Origin: an uncultured Clostridia bacterium
Lineage (GTDB): Bacteria > Bacillota > Clostridia > Christensenellales > Aristaeellaceae
Direction of reading: 5' to 3'
Length of the DNA: 14,754 bases
Assembly: GCA_946615495.1 (NCBI GenBank)
Contig: CAMOHY010000025.1
Span: forward strand, 1-14,754
Shown: positions 7,119 to 13,493 of the stretch, one piece after another
How positions within the stretch are numbered: the stretch's first letter is position 1
Layout: the number at the start of each line of letters is the position of its first letter
The notes under the pieces: model-generated
Databases searched by the model: none
The model's input: only the letters and a program-made list of their open reading frames with translations
Told to the model about the DNA's origin: nothing
Program-made: the position numbers and the translations under genes

Positions 7119-7148
7119 CGGATGAAAGCTGATTTTTCATCCGTTTTT
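7119..7148 (+). terminator. Second tandem terminator between pgsA and mreB
   Basis: A 9-bp perfect stem (7119-7127 with 7135-7143) with a 7-base loop is followed by five T (7144-7148). Together with the hairpin at 7059 it strongly isolates mreB from pgsA transcription. I find no convincing sigma-A promoter in 7149-7240. Confidence 0.75.
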
Positions 7149-7254
7149 CCAAAAAAGTAGCGCATCATTCCCACAAACGGGGAGAAAAGGAGGATTTTTC
7201 CCTCCCGCGTCGAATAATGGTTAGGAAAACCTGATAAAAAGAGGAGAAGCTTTC

Positions 7255-8283
7255 ATGGCAACGGTTCTGGACATTGGCGTTGATCTGGGAACGGCCAGCG
7301 TCGTCATTTACGGCAAGGGGAAGGACGTGGTGCTCAACGAGCCCGCCGTCATCGCCTTTGACCGGGACACCCGCAATGTGCTGGCGGTGGGCGAAGAGGC
7401 CCGCCGCATGATGGGCCGCACTCCCAGCAATATTTCCGCCATCCGTCCCCTGCAGAATGGCATGATTTCCGATTTGGAAATGGCCTGCACCATGCTGCGC
7501 TATTTCGTGGGCAAGGTGGTGGGCAAGCGGCTCATCGGCGGGCCCAGGATTTTAATCTCCGTCCCCTCCGGCGTGAACGAAATGGAAAAGCACCGCATCA
7601 CCACCAGCCTGTTTGAAACGGGCGCCCGCCGCACCCAGCTGATTGACCGGCCCATCGCCGCCGCCATCGGCGCGGGGCTTCCCATCGGCGAAGCCTACGG
7701 CGAAATGATTGTGGATATCGGCGGGGGCATGACGGATATCGCCGTGATCTCTCAGGGCCAAATCATTGCCACCAACAAGGAATCGGCGGACAAAATCGGC
7801 GGCGACGCTTTTGACGACGCCATTATCCGCTATATCCGGCGCAAGCACAATCTGCTCATCGGCGAGCCTACGGCGGAGGATTTGAAAATCAGCATTGGGT
7901 CCGCCTTGCCGCGCAATGAACAGTTTTATATGGAAATTACCGGGCGCAACCTGATTTCCGGCTTGCCCAAGGTGATGCGCATTACCAGCGATGAAATCAC
8001 CGAGGCGCTGGATGATCCCCTCCATGACCTGCTGGAAGCCATCCAGGCTGTGCTGGAAAAGACCCCGGCGGAGCTGCTGGCCGATATTTTTGAAACGGGC
8101 ATTACCCTGTCCGGCGGCGGCGCCCTGCTTTCGGGCCTGAGCGAAGCCGTCGCCCTCTCCCTGAAGGTGGATTGCCACGTGGCGGAATACCCTCAGGAAT
8201 GCGTGGCCAGGGGCTGCGGGTTGACGCTGGAGAATTGGAGCGAATACGGCCGCTACTTAAACGACCGCAAAAAGCGGCGGTAA
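7255..8283 (+). CDS. mreB: Rod shape-determining protein, MreB/Mbl-type actin homologue
   Basis: This 342-residue bacterial actin forms membrane-bound filaments that guide side-wall peptidoglycan synthesis. Actin-fold nucleotide motifs are in order: phosphate-1 loop D10-L-G-T-A-S15, phosphate-2 loop V153-D-I-G-G-G-M-T160, and adenosine motif L285-S-G-G-G-A-L-L292. The MreB-typical VPSGV and DRPIAAAIGAGLPI segments are also present. Length matches MreB. GAGGAG lies 8 bases before the ATG. No mreC or mreD is nearby, so this is more likely an Mbl/MreBH-like paralogue than the core mreBCD copy. Local neighbours (pgsA upstream behind two terminators, Fe-S enzymes downstream) give no functional clue. 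The C-terminus is strongly basic (NDRKKRR). Confidence 0.92.
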   Translation: MATVLDIGVDLGTASVVIYGKGKDVVLNEPAVIAFDRDTRNVLAVGEEARRMMGRTPSNISAIRPLQNGMISDLEMACTMLRYFVGKVVGKRLIGGPRILISVPSGVNEMEKHRITTSLFETGARRTQLIDRPIAAAIGAGLPIGEAYGEMIVDIGGGMTDIAVISQGQIIATNKESADKIGGDAFDDAIIRYIRRKHNLLIGEPTAEDLKISIGSALPRNEQFYMEITGRNLISGLPKVMRITSDEITEALDDPLHDLLEAIQAVLEKTPAELLADIFETGITLSGGGALLSGLSEAVALSLKVDCHVAEYPQECVARGCGLTLENWSEYGRYLNDRKKRR

Positions 8284-8308
8284 AACCAAGCGAACATCTA
8301 CGTTATTT

Positions 8309-8426
8309 GGGTGAAGTAAGATGACAATAGAGGAGTACGCCGGGGCCTGCGCGCCCCAGACCTGCGCCGGAGCCTGCGGCCCCCGCCTCCTTCCTTCTTG
8401 CTTCACCCTTTCGCATTTCAATTTTA
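8309..8426 (+). other. Possible structured RNA element between mreB and the Fe-S operon
   Basis: The gap 8284-8567 holds no supported gene. Positions 8309-8320 pair with 8397-8408 in a 12-bp stem (one G-U pair) that encloses 76 GC-rich bases. Inside, 8331-8335 can pair with 8387-8391, and two hairpins can form (8342-8346 with 8353-8357; 8366-8369 with 8377-8380). CCTGCG occurs three times (8346-8351, 8361-8366, 8373-8378). The long stem is followed by a T-rich stretch through 8426. It could be an mreB 3' terminator structure, a small RNA or a leader of the AKR/radical SAM operon. I do not recognise a known riboswitch class. The weaker small hairpin 8495-8507 (GCGAA/TTCGC) lies further downstream. 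Confidence 0.4.
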
Positions 8427-8567
8427 TGCCGGCGTTACGCGGCCGGGCCGTTAGAAAGAAACGAACGGATGCTGCATGCGCCGCGCCGGAAGGAGCGAAC
8501 GCTTCGCCGGAAAAGCGCAACGAAGGAACCGCAAACGAAAAAGAAAGCACGGAGGAGGAATTACGCG

Positions 8568-9710
8568 ATGAATTACCGGCGGCTGGGAAAAACCGGATTG
8601 ATGGTGAGCGAAGTAGGCTTTGGCGGCGAATGGCTGGAGCGGCACGAGGAAAAAGAGTCCATTGACCTGATTCATTACGCCCAGGAGCAGGGCGTCAACA
8701 TCATCGACTGCTGGATGCCGGACCCCAAATCCCGCGATATTATCGGCAAGGCGCTGAAAGGAAACCGGGACAAGTGGTTCGTGCAGGGCCACATCGGCTC
8801 CACCTGGCAAAACGGCCAGTATGTCCGCTCGCGGGACATGGCCCAGGTCAAGCCCGCCTTTGAGGACCTGCTGCGCCGCATCGGCGGCGGGTATATGGAC
8901 CTGGGCATGATCCACTACATCGACTCCCAGGAGGACTGGGACCTGAGCATGAACACGGAATTTATCGACTATGTGCATTCCCTGCATGAAAAAGGCGTCA
9001 TCCGCCATATCGGCCTGAGCACCCATAATCCCCGCATGGCCAAGCGCGCGGTGGAAACGGGCTTTGTTGAAATGATTCTGTTTTCCATTAACCCCGCCTT
9101 TGATATGAAGCCCGCCAGCGAGGATTTGAACACCATGTTTGCCGGGTACGAGCAGGGCCTTCAGGGCATTGACCCGGAACGGGCCGCCCTTTACCAGCTC
9201 TGTGAGGAGCGGGACGTGGGCATTACCGTCATGAAGGGCTTTTTCGGCGGCGCGCTGTTCGATCCCGCCCGTTCCCCCTTCGGCGTCGCCTTCACCCCCG
9301 CCCAGCTTATCCATTACGCGCTCACCCGTCCCGCCGTTTCCTCCATCCTCTGCGGTTACGACACGAAGGAGCAAATCGACGCCGCCGTGGCCTACGAAAC
9401 CGCGAGTCCGGAGGAACGCGATTACGCCTCCGTCATTGCCTCGGCCCCCCTGCATTCCTACCGCGGACAATGCACCTACTGCGGCCACTGCAAGCCCTGC
9501 CCCATGGAAATCGACATCGCCATGGTAAACAAATTCTACGATCTGGCGGTGCAGCAGCCCCAGGTGCCCGAAAGCCTGCGGGCCCATTATCAGGCGCTGG
9601 GGCCCACGGCGGCCAGCTGCATCGGGTGCCAAAGCTGCGAAAGCCGCTGTCCCTTTGAAGTAAAAATCGCAGAACGAATGGCCAAGGCGGCAGCGCTTTT
9701 CGGCTGCTGA
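8568..9710 (+). CDS. Aldo/keto reductase-like protein with 4Fe-4S domain and degenerate active site
   Basis: This 380-residue protein shares the layout of the AKR at 240: a TIM-barrel N-terminal part starting MNYRRLGKTGLMVSEVGFGG, then a ferredoxin-like tail. The tail has CTYCGHCKPCP and CIGCQSCESRCP, i.e. two cysteine groups suited to two 4Fe-4S clusters. In the barrel, Asp47 (NIIDCWMPD) and His116 (MIHY) are kept. The tetrad Tyr, expected five residues after the Asp, is Asp52, and the Lys position falls in VQGHIGS, with no Lys. Ordinary NAD(P)H-carbonyl reduction with Tyr as acid is therefore doubtful. The ATG at 8568 follows GGAGGAGG by about 9 bases; the longer open frame to 8469 has no support. 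The stop is 17 bp before the radical SAM gene, so the two are one operon. Confidence 0.85.
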   Translation: MNYRRLGKTGLMVSEVGFGGEWLERHEEKESIDLIHYAQEQGVNIIDCWMPDPKSRDIIGKALKGNRDKWFVQGHIGSTWQNGQYVRSRDMAQVKPAFEDLLRRIGGGYMDLGMIHYIDSQEDWDLSMNTEFIDYVHSLHEKGVIRHIGLSTHNPRMAKRAVETGFVEMILFSINPAFDMKPASEDLNTMFAGYEQGLQGIDPERAALYQLCEERDVGITVMKGFFGGALFDPARSPFGVAFTPAQLIHYALTRPAVSSILCGYDTKEQIDAAVAYETASPEERDYASVIASAPLHSYRGQCTYCGHCKPCPMEIDIAMVNKFYDLAVQQPQVPESLRAHYQALGPTAASCIGCQSCESRCPFEVKIAERMAKAAALFGC

Positions 9711-9727
9711 AGGAAGGAACGCCCGGC

Positions 9728-10606
9728 ATGCACTTTGTGAACGCGAAAGGCCTGCTCACCGGCGGCCACGGCTATCTGGGCATGAACCTATACCGGGGCT
9801 GCACCCACGGCTGCGTTTACTGCGACAGCCGCAGCGCCTGCTACCAATTCACCCACGATTTTGAGGATATCGAGGTGAAGCAAAACGCGCCGGAATTGCT
9901 GCGGGCGGCGCTGAAAAGCAAGCGGCAGCCCTGCATGATCGGCACCGGCTCCATGTCGGACCCCTACATGCACTGCGAAGAGCAATTGCGCCTTACCCGG
10001 AAATGCCTGGAGATCATTCATCAATACGGCTTCGGCGCGGCGGTTCAAACGAAATCGGACCGCATCCTGCGGGACGCGGACCTGCTTTCCGCCATCCATG
10101 AAAGCGCGAAATGCGTGGTGCAGATGACCCTGACCACCTGGGATGAGGCGCTGTGCCGCATCGTTGAGCCCAACGTGTGCCCAACCCAGCGGCGGGTGGA
10201 GGTGCTGCATGAAATGCGGCGACGGGGCATTCCCACCGTGGTGTGGCTCACGCCCATCCTGCCCTTCATCAACGACACGGAGGAAAACGTGCGCGCCATT
10301 TTGGAGGCCTGCGCCGGCGCGCAGGTCAAGGGCATCATCTGCTTTGATATGGGCCTCACCCTTCGCCAGGGAGACCGGGAATACTATTACGCCGCCCTGG
10401 ACCGGCATTTCCCCGGCCTGAAGGAAACCTATATCCGCCGCTATGGCGGCGCTTATGAGGTGCCCAGCCCCAATCGGGAAGCGCTGATGCGCCTGTTCCA
10501 TTCCTTCTGCGAAGCGCACCGCATGCTCCACCGCCCGGAGGACTGCTTTGCTTACCTGCGCGCTTTTCCCGAAAAGTACCGGCAGGTGAGTTTGTTTGAT
10601 TCGTAA
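9728..10606 (+). CDS. SPL family radical SAM protein
   Basis: This 292-residue radical S-adenosylmethionine enzyme has the cluster motif C25-x3-C29-x2-C32 (GCTHGCVYCD) that binds the catalytic 4Fe-4S. The motif GTGSMSDPYMHCE (72-84) and the LTPILPFIND stretch are typical of the spore-photoproduct-lyase-like group (COG1533). Members of this group are abundant in anaerobes and most have no assigned substrate, so DNA repair should not be assumed; classical SplB is longer and I do not see its usual context. AGGAAGGA lies 9 bases before the ATG at 9728. Tight coupling to the Fe-S aldo/keto reductase upstream suggests a shared redox or maturation role. The stop codon is part of a 14-bp inverted repeat. 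Confidence 0.85.
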   Translation: MHFVNAKGLLTGGHGYLGMNLYRGCTHGCVYCDSRSACYQFTHDFEDIEVKQNAPELLRAALKSKRQPCMIGTGSMSDPYMHCEEQLRLTRKCLEIIHQYGFGAAVQTKSDRILRDADLLSAIHESAKCVVQMTLTTWDEALCRIVEPNVCPTQRRVEVLHEMRRRGIPTVVWLTPILPFINDTEENVRAILEACAGAQVKGIICFDMGLTLRQGDREYYYAALDRHFPGLKETYIRRYGGAYEVPSPNREALMRLFHSFCEAHRMLHRPEDCFAYLRAFPEKYRQVSLFDS

Positions 10607-10649
10607 AGGACGCTTTATAACTGTACTCTCCGCTTTAAAGCGTCCTTTA
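10604..10649. repeat. 14-bp perfect inverted repeat over the radical SAM stop codon
   Basis: Positions 10604-10617 pair perfectly with 10636-10649 around an 18-base loop. No T-run follows, so it is not a standard terminator. It lies 9 bases before the true terminator hairpin and may act as an mRNA 3'-end barrier. Confidence 0.6.
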
Positions 10650-10658
10650 TACAAATTG

Positions 10659-10701
10659 AAAAACGCTGAAGAGGCTCATCGCATTCCTCTTCAGCGTTTT
10701 T
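10659..10701. terminator. Bidirectional rho-independent terminator
   Basis: A 16-bp perfect stem (10659-10674 with 10686-10701) with an 11-base loop has five A at its left end and five T at its right end, so it works on both strands. It separates the convergent radical SAM gene (+) from the Lgt-like gene (-). Confidence 0.92.
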
Positions 10702-10712
10702 GAATGGTATTT

Positions 10713-11633
10713 TCAATTGGAAAATCTGATTTGCTTGAACCGGCGGCCGGTGCAGAAGCACTCCAGCGCGCCGAAGCCGGTGAGCACGGCGATCATGACG
10801 GCGTACCAGAAAACGGGCGACATGTCCGTTTTATCCAGGGCAAATTCCACGCCCACGATGAGGCCGATGCACAGAAGGGAAGCGAACACCGGCCAGAACC
10901 GCTTGCCAAAGCGCCATTCCTCCGCCTGGGCGCAGCCGTATACCAGCAGCCCCACCAGGCACACGGCGCAGAGCACCTGCTCCACCCGTACGAAGCCCCA
11001 GCGCATGCCCTGCGCCCGCAGGCTTTCGCAGAAGATTTGGGTCAGGCACAGGTAAAAGGCCGTCCGCTCCAGCCGGAGCCCCGGCAGAAGGCCTTCCTTT
11101 TTCCGCGCCAGGAATACCGCGCCAACCGCCAGGGCGCACAGCGCTTCCAGCATGAAAATGGCCCGGAACCATTCGTCCCACTGGTTGGAAACGGCGAAGG
11201 GAAAGCGCTGGAACGTTGGATTTTCCACCAGCGAGCCGGCGCCGAGCAGCCCCAAATACCGTTCGGCGTAGCGCGCGCCCGCGGCCATGAACGCGCCGCA
11301 GGGGGCAAACGCGCTCAAGAACCGTTTTTCATCGGTTTTCGTAAGCCGGGCCCCCAGCGCCATGCCCAGCACAGCGCCCAGGCAGCCGCCAAAGAAGCAG
11401 AATTCCGCGCCCTTGGTGCGCAGGAAGGCTTCCCAGCCGAAGCGGGGCCATACCCGCGTGCACAAAAGGCCCACGTAGAACGCCTTGGCCAGCGCGTAGC
11501 CCAGGACCGCGGCGAACACCGCGCCCCAGAGGGCGGAGACCAGCTTCATGCCCCGCCTGCGCAGAAGAAGCAGGAAAAGGGCCAGACAGATCAGGCCCCA
11601 AACCGCCAGAGTAATTACGTATGCTTCATTCAT
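10713..11633 (-). CDS. Lgt-like (prolipoprotein diacylglyceryl transferase fold) membrane protein, divergent
   Basis: This 306-residue protein has about seven to eight hydrophobic helices. Spacing and residual motifs resemble Lgt, which adds diacylglycerol to lipoprotein cysteines. FFGG (80-83) stands where Lgt has the HGG motif, R121 lies in a GRIGN-like position (AGARYAER), AIFMLEAL matches the QLYEAL region, and E203-x2-R206 (IFCESLR) matches the conserved E-x2-R. The key His of the HGG motif is Phe here, and the later GQ is EQ. It is therefore probably not the housekeeping Lgt and may be catalytically altered. The ATG overlaps the stop of the upstream phosphodiester glycosidase gene (ATGA), indicating translational coupling and joint function. 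The family call rests on motif memory and needs a profile search. Confidence 0.55.
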   Translation of the reverse strand: MNEAYVITLAVWGLICLALFLLLLRRRGMKLVSALWGAVFAAVLGYALAKAFYVGLLCTRVWPRFGWEAFLRTKGAEFCFFGGCLGAVLGMALGARLTKTDEKRFLSAFAPCGAFMAAGARYAERYLGLLGAGSLVENPTFQRFPFAVSNQWDEWFRAIFMLEALCALAVGAVFLARKKEGLLPGLRLERTAFYLCLTQIFCESLRAQGMRWGFVRVEQVLCAVCLVGLLVYGCAQAEEWRFGKRFWPVFASLLCIGLIVGVEFALDKTDMSPVFWYAVMIAVLTGFGALECFCTGRRFKQIRFSN

Positions 11634-12523
11634 TTGTCTGCCCCGTACGCCGAAGCGAAGTAAATAATATCGTTAATTTCGCGGGTGTATTCGCTTTCCA
11701 CGTCGTTGATCTTTTCCGCGTTGAAGATCATCATGCAGGAGTTGCCGCCATCCAGGTTATAAGCGGTTTCCACGTCCTGGGCGGCCACCAGCCTGGCGAA
11801 TTCCAGCAGCGTCATGCCGGCGTTGCCCCTGGCGGGCGGCCCGCAGCAGATGCACTTGTATTCCAGCGGCCCCACCTGGGCGATGCACATGCGCTGCTTG
11901 CGTTCCTCCGCGGCCATGTCGTCCCGCAGGTCCATATACCAGTTCACCTTGCCGTCCTTCACCAGGGCGGGCCCAAAGTAGAAAGCGTTTATGACCTTTT
12001 TCCCGTCCACGGTTTTGTCCACATCGCCTTTTTTGGCGCCGTCCACAATGTGAAAATCCCCGTCCTCGTCAATGAGCAGCACGTCCCGCCGGCCCTTGAG
12101 CACGTTGAGGAACAATTGGCCCTGACGCAGGATATAGCCTTCGCCCGTGTAGGAAAAGTAGTCGCCGTCGATGGCCAGCACGGCGTTCACCCGCTTGGCC
12201 AGGTACCGCCCGTCCATCACCATGTCGGAATCAAAGCTTTCCGCGGCGGCGGTGCGCAGCTGGGTAGCGTGGGCGATTTTGACGGAGGCGATCCAGTAAT
12301 CGCAGTCGTCGGTGGTGCGGCCCGTTTCAATGGAAACGGAAATGGTAGGGTCCTCATACTGCCACTTTCCGGTAAAAAACTGTTTTTTCAGGGGCATGCC
12401 GCCGGAAAAATCCATGGGAAGGGCGGACGCGCCTTCTGCCCGCGCGCTCTGGCCTATTCCCGTCAGGCTCAGGCATATCAGCGCACAGGCGCACAGCAGC
12501 ATCCTTCGTTTTTTGCCTGCCAT
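11630..12523 (-). CDS. Secreted phosphodiester glycosidase family protein (NAGPA domain)
   Basis: This 297-residue exported protein has a signal peptide with likely cleavage at SARA|EG (about residue 29). The mature part fits the phosphodiester glycosidase domain (PF09992; like mammalian uncovering enzyme NAGPA and COG4632 exopolysaccharide-associated proteins). Visible are AIDGDYFSY in the first half, a GPALVKDGK stretch, and the hallmark NLDGGNS at 256-262 near the C-terminus. Members hydrolyse sugar-1-phosphodiesters. In Firmicutes the target is presumed to be wall polymers or glycans outside the cell, but the substrate here is unknown. AAGGAG lies about 11 bases before the ATG. A perfect-consensus promoter at 12556-12584 drives it together with the overlapping Lgt-like gene. 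Confidence 0.88.
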   Translation of the reverse strand: MAGKKRRMLLCACALICLSLTGIGQSARAEGASALPMDFSGGMPLKKQFFTGKWQYEDPTISVSIETGRTTDDCDYWIASVKIAHATQLRTAAAESFDSDMVMDGRYLAKRVNAVLAIDGDYFSYTGEGYILRQGQLFLNVLKGRRDVLLIDEDGDFHIVDGAKKGDVDKTVDGKKVINAFYFGPALVKDGKVNWYMDLRDDMAAEERKQRMCIAQVGPLEYKCICCGPPARGNAGMTLLEFARLVAAQDVETAYNLDGGNSCMMIFNAEKINDVESEYTREINDIIYFASAYGADK

Positions 12524-12555
12524 ACTGCGGAAAGCTCCTTTCGTATATTCAATTT

Positions 12556-12584
12556 ATTATAAATTTTCCCTTTCTCCTTGTCAA
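12556..12584 (-). promoter_or_regulatory. Perfect-consensus sigma-A promoter of the glycosidase/Lgt-like operon
   Basis: On the minus strand TTGACA (12584-12579), exactly 17 bp, then TATAAT (12561-12556). The predicted start is near 12549, leaving a leader of about 25 bases. This is the strongest promoter in the window by match, so the exported glycosidase may be abundantly expressed. Confidence 0.88.
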
Positions 12585-12633
12585 TAGAAAAGGGAATTTC
12601 GTGCGCTTGGTAATCCTTACATTTTTGTGATTT

Positions 12634-12966
12634 TTATGGAAAATTTACATATTCATTCGATATTTGGGGCGGCGCATCCCGGCAGGGGCCCCCGGCCCCG
12701 CCGCGTTCTTCGCGGGGCGGCAGGCCCAGCGCTTTTAGCAGCCGCTGCCACAGGGGCCAAATGAACGTGACCCTTTCTTCCTCGTTATCTTCTTCCGGCG
12801 CGTCCGCCTGAACCCAGGCGAGCGCGTTCTTATACAAAACGCCCCACCAGGCGCGCTTTTCCGGAGCCCGGACGGCCCAAGCGCGGTTTTCCGCCCCCGC
12901 GGAAACGCAGCAGGCGCCCAGGACCGCCGCCGCGGCCAGGCCGGCAAAAAATCGAAGCAAGCGCAT
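12634..12966 (-). CDS. Small Trp-rich exported protein, possibly a lipoprotein
   Basis: This 110-residue protein belongs to no family I recognise. The N-terminus is a clear export signal (MRLLRFFAGLAAAAVLGACC). LGAC fits a lipobox, and SAGA|EN is an alternative signal peptidase I site. The mature part carries six Trp residues, an acidic EEDNEEE patch and a GC-rich, Gly/Pro-rich tail. The start at 12966 is preferred to the longer open frame because a purine-rich site (GGAGAAAGGGGG) lies about 8 bases upstream and the signal peptide begins here. It is divergent from the tryptophan T-box operon, and a possible minus-strand promoter overlaps a palindrome between them. No terminator is visible before the glycosidase promoter downstream. 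Confidence 0.6.
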   Translation of the reverse strand: MRLLRFFAGLAAAAVLGACCVSAGAENRAWAVRAPEKRAWWGVLYKNALAWVQADAPEEDNEEERVTFIWPLWQRLLKALGLPPREERGGAGGPCRDAPPQISNEYVNFP

Positions 12967-13035
12967 GGCTTTTTCCCCCTTTCTCCTATCAGCGTGCGCC
13001 GGAGGCAAAGGGTTTATTCAGGAACAATGAAATAA

Positions 13036-13064
13036 TTCATATTACTTTCTGAAATACATTTCAA
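13036..13064 (-). promoter_or_regulatory. Candidate promoter of the small exported protein
   Basis: On the minus strand TTGAAA (13064-13059), a 17-bp spacer and TATGAA (13041-13036). It is back-to-back with the T-box promoter, 15 bp away. The -10 matches consensus at four of six positions only. Confidence 0.4.
13050..13063. promoter_or_regulatory. Palindrome TGAAAT-AC-ATTTCA, possible operator
   Basis: Two 6-bp arms form a perfect dyad around two central bases and cover most of the -35 box of the minus-strand promoter, 16 bp upstream of the T-box promoter -35. The position suits a repressor site acting on one or both divergent promoters. No regulator gene is present nearby. Confidence 0.35.
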
Positions 13065-13079
13065 AAACAATCCGACCCC

Positions 13080-13108
13080 TTGACAATCCGGAAAGAAAAA
13101 GGTATGAT
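13080..13108 (+). promoter_or_regulatory. sigma-A promoter of the T-box/trpX operon
   Basis: TTGACA (13080-13085), a 17-bp spacer and TATGAT (13103-13108). Transcription is predicted to begin near 13115, directly ahead of T-box stem I. Confidence 0.87.
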
Positions 13109-13114
13109 ACATCC

Positions 13115-13400
13115 ATCCATAAACCGGTGATGGAGAAGAGTAGCTTTCATGCAGCACGGCAAAGGGAGCCGCTGACAGTGGGACGGCGGCGCGTGGGGCG
13201 AAGGCGAATGGGCTCCGGAGGGCGCTCCGAAAGGCAACGAGTAGGCGGCGACGGGCACGCACCCGTTATCCATGCGGCGCATATCATGGGTATGCGAATG
13301 AGATTGCTTTTCCGCGTAAAGGCGGAGGGGCAAAGCTGAGTGGCACCGCGGGAATACCGCCTCAGCGCGCAGTGGGATTGCGCGCCGGGGCGTTTTTTTA
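13115..13400 (+). ncRNA. Tryptophan-specific T-box leader (riboswitch)
   Basis: This is a complete transcription-attenuating T-box that senses uncharged tRNA-Trp. Stem I base: GGAG (13132-13135) pairs with CTCC (13213-13216). The S-turn is AGTA (13139-13142) opposite GAA (13206-13208), flanked by GCTTTC (13143-13148) pairing with GAAGGC (13200-13205). The specifier codon directly after GAA is TGG (13209-13211), i.e. Trp. A hairpin at 13279-13295 may be stem III. The T-box core GTGGCACCGCGGG is at 13340-13352. Its TGGC (13341-13344) would pair with an acceptor end GCCA, fitting the G73 discriminator usual for bacterial tRNA-Trp. The competing terminator is at 13358-13399. Under Trp shortage the antiterminator forms and the downstream transporter is expressed. 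Confidence 0.95.
13358..13399 (+). terminator. T-box regulated terminator
   Basis: A 14-bp stem with one A-C mismatch and one G-U pair (13358-13371 with 13379-13392) is followed by seven T (13393-13399). Its 5' arm lies just downstream of the T-box core, as expected for competition with the antiterminator. Confidence 0.92.
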
Positions 13401-13493
13401 TTCCATCCCCGTCCCTCCCGTCACGGCCGTCGCGGGGGACGGAAGCATGAAAAACAAAACGAACACGAAAAAAACGAAAGGAAGGTATCCCTC

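Noticed and set aside
8321..8665. Open frame starting with a Cys-rich peptide (GACAPQTCAGAC) in the mreB-AKR gap
   Set aside because: There is no ribosome binding site before the ATG, the frame runs out of phase into the AKR gene, and the first part is better explained by the GC-rich paired structure.
9728..10606. Spore photoproduct lyase (splB)
   Set aside because: The protein belongs to the wider SPL-like radical SAM group but is shorter than classical SplB and sits with an aldo/keto reductase. DNA repair function is not supported.
13127..13339. Short open frame inside the T-box leader
   Set aside because: The bases are accounted for by T-box stem I, specifier loop and later stems, and no ribosome binding site is present.
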